A program made the position numbers and the translations under genes. From Owenia fusiformis (lineage: Eukaryota; Annelida; Polychaeta; Sabellida; Oweniidae), in NCBI GenBank assembly GCA_903813345.2, contig CAIIXF020000008.1, forward strand, positions 5,715,341 through 5,779,340: DNA of 64,000 bases. The letters are read 5' to 3'. A model generated the notes under the pieces. That model was not told the origin of the DNA and made no database searches. It worked only from the letters and a program-made list of their open reading frames with translations. Below, piece by piece: positions 13,401-24,500 of the stretch. How positions within the stretch are numbered: position 1 is the stretch's first letter; the number at the start of each line of letters is the position of its first letter.

Positions 13401-16400
13401 CTCAACTACTTTTTGAGTTATAGTAAAATACGTTAAAATGGTGGTCATTTTTCGAAATGGCGGCCATTTTGAAAAGTGGTCGCCTTCTACCAAAAGTGTC
13501 ATTAGACAGTGTGCCATGCTTATAGTATTAACATACCATATATGAATGGCGGTCATTTTGAAAAATGGCCGCCTTCTACCAAAAGTGTCATTAGACAGTG
13601 TGCCATGCTTATAGTATTCACATACCAAATATGAATAAAATCGCTCTACTACTTTTCGAGTTACAGCAAAAATCTGAAAATAACGAGTAAAGGCTGCCAT
13701 TTTTCAAAATGGCTGCCATGTGCTCCTTTAATATCTACATTTCCAGCTTTATTAATGTCCTATATAATTTTTTTCCATTTAAAACATATTGCTATTACAG
13801 TTTTACATATTGCACCTAAATTACTGTAAAATTGGCACTAAAATGGCCACCATTTTTAAATGAGCGGCCATTTTGAAAATCGGCTTTCGAGAAGAACTCC
13901 CATAGGGTTATATGTGTACAAAAATGAACAAAATTGGCCTAACGGTATTTGAGTTATTGCCCGGACGGACTCAGGACGTACGTACCAACGGACGGACGGA
14001 GGGGTTCCCTATATCCCTCCGAACTTCGTTCGATGGGATAAAAACACTGCTAAAAATGGACGGAGGGATGATGCTATCAGCTCATCGTGTGACCTTATGC
14101 AATTACTTATTTATTCAAGTTAAATAATGTGGAATTTCTTACCTCTATAGCACTTGGAACATAAGCCTAATGTCTGTGGGGACCTGCAAAATAATATCAA
14201 CTCATGAGTATGTTGACATAAATATCATACAAATATTGGACGAGCAACAAGATGCTTTCTCTCTCAAACAAACAAACAAACAAATAAGAGCTTTTTAGTA
14301 CAAAATGAACATGCTGTTGTGAGACACCAAAGGCAGCATTAAGTTCCAAAATGTCATACATGAACTCTTGTGCCTATAGATGTAATAACATGAAGAAAAT
14401 TTCTCAAAAGATATTAGCCAATAGTCATCCATAATATCGGACATTCGTATGTAAGTGTTCCCAAATCTTGCACTGTCTTAATTCTTGGGCAATAAAATTT
14501 TGGTGTGCCAACATTAAGGTCAATCTGTATCAGAGGTTCAGATCCTCAGGAAAACAATACTAACTTCAAACTCATCACTTTAAGGTCATCATGACTGTAC
14601 TAATAGTTCTTAAGATTCCAGAGACACGTCTGTAATAGCATTGTGCACACAAACGGCTCTATCGATAGCAGTGAATTATCCAATATCAACCCTATTATCG
14701 CCAGGTCAGATTTTCGAATAAATTCTATCTTTTCTTGATTTTTTTTTCTCAAGTTGTGGCAATCTTTCTTAAAAAAGTTGGGTGTGCGTTAATTGGAGCG
14801 TGTGCATCTATTGGAGATAGTACAGGTCAGTAAGTCACTTTATTTTTTATACATCTTATAAAAAAATTATTCACTACACTCTTTTCAAGGTACCTTAGGG
14901 CACTCCTTGCACTCACTGTGAAAAATGTAGACTGTATATGAAACAAGTACAGATCAACCTAATAGAGTACAGATCAACCTAATAGAGTACAAATCCACCT
15001 AATAGAGTACATAGGGGCACTCTCGTCTATGGGGTATTCCCAAAAAACACAAAACATGAAAATCTGGAGCATTGTTAGGCTCTTTACAAAATATTTCATC
15101 ATATTGATAAAATGAAATTTAACCAAGACATCAAATACATATAACAAAGAATGTATAACAAAGAATTATTGAAGGTCGTTCGACAATGGGCCATGTCCGA
15201 GAATACCCCTTTGTACTCTATCCCAAAATTGTATGGTAACTTTTAGAAGCAGGTAACTCTATTTTACTTGAATTCAAAAACAAATCATCAAATGCCAAGG
15301 AGAATTGACAGCCATTTTTCAAACTCGATACTCCATTGCCTGGCGTCGAACAATTTAGTAAAAATATTTCTATAAAATTCTCTTTGGACCAAGTATTTCG
15401 TAAGAAGATGAACATTACAAATATTATGGTAATATTCATGTTTCATTGGCAGTTCTAGTATTTAAAATATGAGTAATATTCAGGGTTCTCACTAGGCTTT
15501 TAGACTCCGGAGATTCTCCGGAGTCTAATGTCTTAAAACCCTCTTGCTCCAGAGCTTTTCCGGAGTCTACAGTGTTTTTTCCGGAGTCTAATTTTACATT
15601 TTTGTCACATAATTTATAGTAAAACTCTTGAGAAAATACATAAAACTGGATACAAACAAGGAATAGGAATTCAGAAACCATTTAGAAATAAATATTGGGA
15701 TTAAAATAGCAAGATAATCTAAAGAAGTATGTTGAAAAGTATACTATTAAGAATATCTTTGATCTCACATGGGGGAGAAGTAGTTGCAATACCGCGAAAA
15801 AAGTAGACTCAATACCGCTAAAAATCCGAAGTCTAAAAATTTCCTGGTGTGAACCCTGATATTGTTACGAAATTGGTTCACGCTTATCTTATTCTTCGGC
15901 CACAGTGTGGCCTTACGCTATCATCAAGCCCTGTCTGTTTTATTGCTTTTCACGCTGTGGACTGTTGCTATAAATTAACTAAAATGTAATAAACATACCT
16001 TCATTGATCTTAGTATGTAGTCTTAGTTCATATGTCCGTCTACATCTGCTTTTATAAAGTCTTTTCTAAGAGCAATCTTTTGAAAAATAACCTTCAGTTA
16101 AAACGGCCATTTTGTTTTTCCCTTAAGCGAGATCAAGATCCACCTCAACAGATGTTTTTAAAAATGGCAGACCAAATGATTTTAAGTTTAGACGAAAGCA
16201 TGCAATAGCTAACAAAGGACAGTGTTCGGTTCGGTTCTAATTGATCAAATATTCTCATTATGATTATTAAAATAGCATTTGATCTTTTTTTCCTCCAGGA
16301 CAAACTATTTTATTAGTTCACGGTGGTCCAGATGGAATCATCAAATTATTTGGCTAGAGACTCGAGTAAGTTCACGCAAGCCAATGGAGTATTGAGTTTG

Positions 16401-17534
16401 AATAACGGCTACCAATCCTTAGTCATATAAATCCGACCGTTGTATGCTGTTCTTCGATATTCCTTGTTCTTATTTGGATATTTATTTTTTATCATTTTCT
16501 TTGCATACACAGTCGTAGATATAATATGGAACAAATTGCGGTAAACGCTTTTCTGGCCTGTCTTGGTAACCATAGTTACCATACTAACCAAAGTCACACA
16601 AATTATCACGTAATTATTTAGCTCCAACATCAAACTGTTAAATCTTACCTTAAACATGTAAAACACTTGATAATTGATGAAATATAATCAATTGAATTAT
16701 ATTTTCATTATCGCCCGCCATGTTGCTGAATGTTGTTTCCGGTAGTCTAAATGTAAAACATGTATCGAAACGGAATCATAATTATTTATTACACAGAGAT
16801 CGATTCCAAAGCCGTTCTCTGCTACTTATTACTTTTTTCATTTTGAAACAATCACTTTTCCAAATAACTTCCCTTCTTAACGACACTGCTTCCCTTTCAA
16901 CTGAATCTTCGTGTAACAAATACTTATGATTTCGTTTGACATAGTTTTACATCTAGACTCAGATTAACCTGGAAGTGACCTTGGTATGGCAAAATGAAAA
17001 AATTTTAAAATTCAAGCGGCATGCTTATATTTCTTCAATTACCAAGCGTTTTACGTGCCTAAGGTAAGATTAAATACTTAATAGTTGAAGCAAAGAAATT
17101 TATTTATCATTTGTGTGAATTTGGTTGGGTAGACAGGCCAGGAAAGCATTTACCGCAATATAGATGCGCGGAGTGTGTATGACCCTCGTATGCAAGAAAA
17201 TAAGAAAAAATAAATATCCAAATCAGAAAAAATAACAACAAATAACATCATACGAGGGTCAGATTTATATGACTACCAATCCTTGATTAAATGCATAACA
17301 TAAATTTTGGAAAGAGGATTAAAAAATATTCAAAAGACAAAGAAAATAAATCAAAGAGTTTATGAGTCACAACGACACAGATCACAGTTAAATAAATCAG
17401 TAAAGTTCAGTGAGTGACTGAGAAATCCTGCTGATTTTTTCAGTTCAAGTGTGCTCGTTTTTAGGTCTTATGGTTCAAACTTACCCCCAAAAACCACATG
17501 GACATCTCGGTGGATGACTGTTTGAGTCAGCCAT
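7471..17534 (-). CDS. ZFAND3: ZFAND3: A20/AN1 zinc-finger protein, complete, six exons
   Basis: Exons in order of transcription: 17485-17534, 14143-14183, 12110-12295, 9656-9785 (or 9782), 8056-8186 and 7471-7625. All junctions are GT-AG and phase-compatible, giving about 230 residues; human ZFAND3 is 227. The protein starts [17 protein letters not shown] and the next exon adds [13 protein letters not shown], together an A20 finger of the CPCGFWG type specific to ZFAND3. A Ser/Thr/Ala-rich low-complexity middle follows. The AN1 finger is [14 protein letters not shown], then [15 protein letters not shown], with all eight Cys/His ligands, and a basic tail. A20/AN1 proteins bind ubiquitin or act in transcription and stress control. 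One oddity is that the usual Gly of CRCG reads Glu across the last splice. The third intron contains the 44-bp minisatellite. ZFAND5/6 is ruled out by the first exon. Confidence 0.93.
8959..9078. repeat. Short tandem repeat, about 34-bp unit, 4 imperfect copies
   Basis: Units of the form AAAAAGGCTTATGACTGACATCAAACATTCTC recur head to tail within the ZFAND3 intron between exons 4 and 5. No coding role is evident. Confidence 0.75.
10443..12124 (-). repeat. 44-bp minisatellite built from a ZFAND3 exon-intron junction, about 39 copies
   Basis: Read on the gene strand, each unit ends in CCACAGTTCCAG|GTTAGT followed by T-rich sequence and CATATTTGCA. The first copy in transcription order is the true 3' end of ZFAND3 exon 3 (junction at 12110/12109). 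The array therefore spreads the last 15 or so exonic bases plus the 5' splice site across about 1.7 kb of intron. Most units keep CAG|GTTAGT. Some carry CTAG or CATG before GT, two carry GTAAGTGG, and the most distal unit (near 10444) reads GTGAGTC. Unit length is 44 bp with small indels. Confidence 0.95.
13175..13705. repeat. Tandem repeat, about 80 to 170-bp spacing, 4 copies, containing AATGGCCGCC
   Basis: Four copies of CTTCTACCAAAAGTGTCATT followed by AGACAGTGTGCCATGCTTATAG begin near 13195, 13330, 13488 and 13572. The spacers contain TTTCAAAATGG or its complement. A related flanking piece with GGACGGACGGAGG and a CCGAACTTCGTTCG palindrome follows to about 14040. It lies in a ZFAND3 intron. 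Fragments of similar AAAATGGC sequence recur near 43400 and 54790. Confidence 0.8.
14947..15011. repeat. 21-bp tandem repeat, 3 copies
   Basis: The unit GTACAGATCAACCTAATAGA recurs three times with minor changes in the first ZFAND3 intron. Confidence 0.8.
15481..15858. mobile_element. MITE with CAGGGTTC ends and ATATT target duplication
   Basis: The left end CAGGGTTCTCACTAGG is matched, inverted, by CCTGGTGTGAACCCTG at the right. The subterminal TTTTAGACT stretch is also inverted. ATATT flanks both sides (15476-15480 and 15859-15863). The interior carries repeated CCGGAGTCTA blocks and no transposase. It lies in the ZFAND3 first intron. Confidence 0.8.
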
Positions 17535-19894
17535 GTGTAGTGTATTGTATTTAATCACCAGAGTACCCTTGAATTTAAATGATTTCCAACAAAAAAAGTA
17601 AAAATATTGTCTTCCTTTTAAAATTTGAAAACGAGGTTATCCTATTTCCGGGTCAGAGGTGGGTGATACTATGATTTTGCGAACGATTGACATTGGTATG
17701 TTGAACTACGTTCGTATTCAAATCTCAAGAAATAACCCATGCCCACAAACAGCAAAGCACTGAAAGCAGTCGCATACCAGTGCTCAAATAGACATCTCTC
17801 ATGAATAATTCATACCATTGCCAATAATTCACTGGTTACAAGACCTTGTAGGGAGGTGTCTACTGCCTAGCGAGGAGGGGGGGGGGGGGGGGTGTCGCAA
17901 GGCCTTGTAGCTAAAAGTCGAATTCGAAGGACGGGGTCACTTCAACGAAGGCTTCAAATAATTATCCTGGACAGGCTAAATACATATCTAGGCGTAGCCG
18001 GGGGGGGGGGTGTGCGATATGAGTGCAATCCCACCCCGCAAAAAAAGAAAAAAGGAATTTTGTAATTTATTGAAAAACATTAACAAATTATAGTTTGAAA
18101 TGCTTAGAATGCACCACATACAGTGTAAATTTAAAAAAAATTCCGGGGTACAACCCCGTACCCCCCCCCCCTTTTGGGCTTAGTTTCACTCCATGGGCTT
18201 TCAACTCTAATTGAAAGATCGCAGTGATGCAAGCTAAAAAAAATCGCACCCCTGCTGGCTAGCCCTAGGTACGTCTTCCCTTTTAATTACAATTCCAAAG
18301 AATAATAAAAAATAACTTTTTCCCGATGTTTCACTGAAAAAATGAAAAATAAACTATTTTCAACCCCAATGCGAGTGAGGGGGCGGGGGGTCTGTAATCG
18401 TAGTAGCTATAGTTATGTCAGAGAGGCCTAAAGAAACACGTATGGTGCAAAATCGAGTTATTGGCTACCTTGTACGAACTAGTGCGAATCCGATAACAAA
18501 GGGTAAGTAACAATTACAGCTAGTCAAGACGTTCTAACTTTTAAAGTTTTAAACTGAGGTCGAGATAAAAACGATGAGAACGTATCACTTGTTACATGTT
18601 CTGATAATTATCAGGGGCGGATCCAGGAACCAACAAGGGGGGGGGGGGGATTTGAAGACGTATAAGAAAAATTTCTCGCTCGCTCGGAAAATGTTTTGCC
18701 CATTTTCTTGATAATGTGGCCTAAAATAAAAAAGGCTGCATTGTGTGTGACCGTTACTAACCTACCCTGCGAACGAATGCAAAGGGTAACCGTTACTCCA
18801 TGTTTGAGCCAATTTTTGTCAGTTAAGGGGTGAATGGATGTAATCGCTTTAACGTTCCTTTTCGTAAATTAAGTGAAGAAGTATGTGAATAATTCTGTCG
18901 TATTGTGAATTAATTATTCGTTTGCAAACGTTTATTATAAAGTATATGATGCTCAGCTGAGACACGTTTTTGCCCCAAAAGTCGTGGAGAATCTGCCCAC
19001 ATCTCGAGAGCCAAGCTTCTCAACTTCTTCCTCTGAGTCTCCTCTTCTTAAGCAAGTTTTCGTAACATTCTGAAGGGTTACTTCAAAGTATAGTTTCTGA
19101 CGCCGATGTGATGCGTTGTTCGATGTGATTATATTCCTTGCATGCATCTCTCGTTATCTTGGCGTGAAATAGAGACTTGATCACCATGATTTTTTTGCCC
19201 AAAGAGCGATAATCTGTGAAATAGCAATATATCAAGTATGTGGCACCAACATTAAACTGAAAACAATGGCTCCCATGAATTTACCCTATGTGAAAATAAC
19301 AAGGGAATACTGTTTTCCACTTCATCCCAAATAAATGCATTTCCTTTTAACATATTGCCCTATGAGAATAAAAAAGTCCCAACTCACATTTTCGTGAATC
19401 TGAGAAATCAATTTTTGAAAGTTCAGGCATCTGTAACTTCAATACTATCTGTCATTTGTGAAATTTTTACATTCTTTTTATCAAAAATTTGTGTAGATAC
19501 ACTGACGAATTCATTATTTTTAAGATTTTTCTAAGCCAATTTTTGAGCATATTAAAAATGGAGGTAGGACAATTCAATTCCGAGTTTTTCGTAACATCGA
19601 AAGATTAAAGCTGAGCTATGTCCATTTTGCTATGTATATTCAATGGACACAAATTTCTCTATTCGCTTTTTAAAAAATAAATTTGATTGGTTAAAGTGAT
19701 ACATAGAACAAAATTAAATAGTGTTTTTGATTTTTTCACGGTTAGAACAATTTGACACTGAAAAGTAGGCTATTGAGAGAAAGGTAAGGGAATATCACAG
19801 TAAGAAAGAATATGCTTTCAATAGTGGAAATCTAATTTTTCAAAAATGGCACTTGGGACATTATTATTCTCATACGACGATATTGATCCTGGGT

Positions 19895-20960
19895 TCCATC
19901 AAACATTTAAAAACAGGTGTGGAAAGGGATGAAAATCAGAACAACATTTCAGAGAATCATATCGTGTTGGAGTGCAGAAAATAGACACAATCCAACATAA
20001 CTGTCTGAAATCTGTGATACTTTCCGTGGTCCTTTCAACTAATATTTGCCCTGTATGTAGTGCAGAGGTTCCAAAATATGATTACATCACAGAATTAGAT
20101 AGTAATTATTTCCTATCATTCAGACAAGACAAACTGTCTTCGTTTCCAGTTGATCCCCAGTGTTTAAGTCAGCAGAATATTGGATTAGAAAGAGTAAATG
20201 CAATGGTCTGATGAAATGACAGAAATTAAGAATGGGATATTTTTTATTTCTCAATATGTTTTTATGTATTCATAGGCCCAGTGAATGTTTTGGTCAAGCG
20301 GTACGACTACGATACCCGAATATTTGCAGAACCTCCATTACATGTCAAAATGAGAATTCAATATACAAGGAGGAGGGAATGTATTGCAACATATTTCGGA
20401 CAGTCAACTCATATGTTGGATTTTGGCTATTTTCTGAGGATATAACAGGTGCATATGTTAGGCCAATGCAATGTTGTGTTTGGCACTCAGTTAACCCCTT
20501 TAAAGGAATAAGTGATTCCTTTTAGATAAAATGGAAAACAATATTCCCCATGTTATTTTCCCATAGGGAAAAACTCATGCGATCCATTGCAATTTTGGTC
20601 ACCAAAAATGGATATCTTTTAAATCCCCGAAGGAATCACTCACTTAGTATTCCTTTAAAGGGTTGTCAAAACACAATATATTGATGCAAGAAAAATTAAA
20701 AAAGCAGGGGTGGAAGGGGTTGAAAATCAGGAAAACATTTCAGAAAAAAAAACATATGGGTGGGTTGTTTGCATCTTCCCTGTTTCAAAGTCGAAATCAT
20801 TTTATCTCTAGGAGTTCTTTTCCTGGAGGTAATGCATTGGTAGAACATATGCAGCGGTTTAAATCCTCAAAAATAGCCAAAATCCAACGACTGTCCGAAA
20901 TCTGTTGCGATACTTTCCCTCCTCCTTTCGTAAATGTTGAGGGTGTAATGTATAATTGTG
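19895..20960. repeat. Cluster of three copies of a dispersed repeat, one inverted
   Basis: Related blocks lie at 19975-20080 (+), 20336-20445 (-) and 20867-20960 (+). All share the core AAATAGCCAAAATCCAAC or its variant, then CTGTCCGAAATCTGT. A further direct match links 19905-19950 with 20695-20745 (AAAATCAG and AACATTTCAG). Open frames in this stretch follow the repeat and are not gene-like. Confidence 0.7.
20493..20664. mobile_element. Short MITE with inverted CCTTTAAAGGAATA ends
   Basis: AACCCCTTTAAAGGAATA at the left is matched inverted by TATTCCTTTAAAGGGTT at the right, with adjacent GTGATTCCTT also inverted. It is about 170 bp, sits inside the dispersed-repeat cluster, and has no coding capacity. 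Target duplication is not clear. Confidence 0.7.
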
Positions 20961-21547
20961 ATCAAAATGAAAAGGTGTTTATAGTCAGGCAATCCAGACA
21001 AAACTGGCAAACGATTACTGAAACCTGGTGTAACAAGCGCACATTTAACTTCTAGTAGGAGTTCAAAGGCAGTACCATTAAATACCACGAACCCTACCAA
21101 TCAACATTAATCAACATTTAAATTTATTTTGATAAGACGCACCTATTCCCGGGGTGGCCAGGTATAAATGTTTTTGCAGACATCATATTTCAGTTAGGAC
21201 AACTAAGACAAACTTCATGAGGTAAACTATTGTTTAGCTAGGTCCTAATTTCAATATCGTATTTTCAATATTTGGTGTAAAGTATTAAATGGCTGTTGAG
21301 TATATATTACCTTTGGATATTAAGTTGATGTGGAAGTAAAAAGCCAAATACTCATTAGTAACCTGGCTCGGTGAACGTTAGACAACAAAAAATACTCCAA
21401 TCATCGAAAACAAGACATATTTTACAACAGCTGAAAATATTCAAACAGTGTGACATTTTATGTTTTTTAATAAAAAGAAATAAAGATAACCACCTAAATG
21501 TTGCGTAAGGTACCATATATTTGATCAACTGAGTTTATTTAATCCAG

Positions 21548-24500
21548 ATGGATGTTGCAGTTGTAGTCCTGTTTTTGGCTGGTGCTGCGCCAGTAGCGCT
21601 AGGTTTAGAGCCGTTGCCAGATCGTGACACTTTGACGAAGCTCCTCGATGAATTAGATAACACCACAGTTTCTATGTCTCCATGTCGCAATACAGTCACA
21701 GGATTATTGAAGATGCGTCATGGGTAAGCTAAACTTGGTTCACCGCGTGCCGATCCTTTGCTCAATATATTATGAACCTCGGTAGACTTCCTTTAGGTCT
21801 GATGCCTTATTTAATTCATTTTGTGCCTTTGTGGAAATACTAAATGTCATCTTACTCCAAAAGATCAGATCTTCATAAGTATTCATGTCACATGATTGTC
21901 TAGTAATTTATATGTATATTATATTTTATCCTAACACACATGAAACCTGTAGCACCTCGCAAGTAACATAGTTTATGCTTCCAAAAGTTCCATAGGACTT
22001 TACACAAGTATTGTAGTAACCCTTACTCAACACAGTATTCCTACGAGTCCGTCCGTGGAAAACAAGTTCTCTAACATCACTGTTCACAACATACACAAGT
22101 TACTGATTGAACATCGTAGTGCGACATAAATAAGTAAGCGTCGCGACATCAAAAGGTAAATCCAAGTAAGCGAGCATAGAAGTTTTATCCACTGTCCAAG
22201 TTAAATTACCAGTTATTACCAAAAATGTAAGATAATTAAAATGAGGCACAAAACACAAAAAGCCTTGCTTACATAATGCCAAATTGCAGTCTGGGTATTA
22301 TAAGATGTCATTATATTTTCAACGCACTGATTCTAGTCTATAAGAGAACTCAACAAGAAACAAAATTGCTTCAAATCGAGGTGTTAAGTCATTAGATTGC
22401 AAATAAGTTGATTCTACAGGAGGAATTATTTAACTGCCGAACACTAGCGGATCCAGAAGCTATCAAGGGGGGGGGGGGCACATTTCAAATCAGAAAAAAT
22501 AATTCGGCGTTTGTGCGGGAAACATTTTGGGCCCCTAAATCCCCAAATTTGGCCAAAATTTAGAAAATTTAAGGCCCATTGATAATTTGGGTTAAAAGGC
22601 CCGAAAAGCCCCATGCCCCCTGGATCCGCCAGTGTAACTTCCGTCTTTTCTTTTACATCTTATACTATATGTAGGTCTACTTTTGTAGGTTTCATATAGG
22701 CTATTTAGATCAGTTGCCACTCTCTATTGGGCGGCCCGACGGAACAAGGCGAGCTATTTTGGATTACACGTGTGCTGAACGCAAGAAGTGGCGGAATCCA
22801 TACAACAATGTAAATATAACAATTCTCATAATGAATGTTTCTCAGTTTTAAATACTTCTTTCCAAAATACTATTTATAGTCGACCTAAGGATACGCTGTC
22901 AAAATAAGGACACATCAATTACTGCATGAATGTTGAGCTTGCAAAAACACTCGATGCAGATCCAAACTATTATTTTAAATACAATTATACAATTTTTTTT
23001 TAAAATAAGCTATTTTGGTTCTTCAGTTATATCCATGAGAGTGTTTTGGAAAGGAAAGTTAAAAGTTAATTGTAAAAATTCACAACGACGCACTATGCAT
23101 TAAACCTCTCTTCTACACAATACATATTATAGTTTTTGGAATTCTATCTTTGCACATCGTTCACAGCCTTTATCACGCTGGTATACCATGACGGTTACGC
23201 CATCTCCGAAAACGAGTTTGGTCTGCTACATTCACTGCTGATTTATCCAATAAAATGGCCACGATGGAACAGAAAGCTAAGGTTGGTGCATTGTTTTCTA
23301 CTACTGTGTATCAATGAAAGCATGAACGATTTATGTAAGCGTCGCATTCGGTGATACATTGATTCGGTAATGTTTATTTTGAACGTTGTCTTTGCAAATT
23401 GATGCCTGGGGATAACATGAAATAAGCGAAAAACTGTCGAGTTTGAAATTCAAAACTACATAAAAATTAGTAATTTGTTTATTTTCCTGGTTAGGGCATG
23501 GCCTAAATTGCCTAATAACCTTGGTGTATAAAGATTTAACGTACATACGCTCATACAAAGCCAATTTAGCATTGGAAACGACATAATAATTATGTTCTAC
23601 TCAACCCATAATAACGTATTTTGAATTTGCGGTAACGCAAACAATTCATTTCATATACACTCCCCTCCATAAGTTTGGCAACCTTAGCTCCCCCATTGAA
23701 CTACGTGTTAAAGCCTCTTTATGTTTGAATTTTTATTCACGTAACCTGCAATGAAATAACTTATAATATTGATAGGAACGCAACTTGATTTGAAATCAAA
23801 TTTTCCCAATTTTTTTCCTCGATTACAATACGTCGAAAATTTATGATAAATTTGATGAAATTTTAAAAATCGTCATTCCCATGTAAACAAATGGGAAATA
23901 CTGGGTTCGGGGCAAATCAGAAATCAGGATATCTTTTCAGTAAAAGATTCTGCAAAAATTATTTTTATATAGAAAATTGAATTGTCTAACTTTTTTGTAA
24001 ACTAAGTGTTTAGCTTACTTGATGAATACTTAAGTTACAGAGCTTCAAAGTCATTTTTGAAAGTCATTTTTCGCCTCCTGTGTTATTTCAATTGGAGAGG
24101 TTTTTTGAAAAATAATTTTGACTTTAAAGACCTATAACTTTGCTGATCCTGAAGAAAGGTATCAGTTTTTTGTTAAATAAAGTTAGCAAATTCAATTGCC
24201 TACTTGTTTTTTTGCAAGGACTCAGAGTGATGGATATTCTGTCATATGACTTGCGGCAAACCTACCATTTTCCATTGGTTAACATGGGAATGTCGATTTT
24301 CAAAAATTCATCAAATTTATCATCAATTTTCGATCTATTGTAATTGAGGAAAAAATTAAGAAAATTTGGAGGTATTGGAAATAAGGTCAAATTACGTTTC
24401 AATCAATAGTATACGTATTTCATCGCAGGTTAAGTAAATAAAAATTCAAAAGTAAAGAGGCTTTAACACGTAGTTCAATAGGGGAGCTAAGGTTGCCAAA

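Larger units (their letters stand above)
17535..21547. other. Divergent spacer between ZFAND3 and the MACPF gene
   Basis: ZFAND3 (-) and the MACPF gene (+) are transcribed away from each other, so both 5' regions lie here. It contains poly-G runs near 17878, 18001 and 18640, poly-C near 18168, a partial GGGCGGATCCAGG element end at about 18614, and the repeat cluster at 19.9-21.0 kb. No gene was recognised. Confidence 0.5.

Noticed and set aside
20663-21055. 130-codon + strand frame
   Set aside because: It overlaps a three-copy dispersed repeat, one copy of which is inverted; there is no domain and no splice context.
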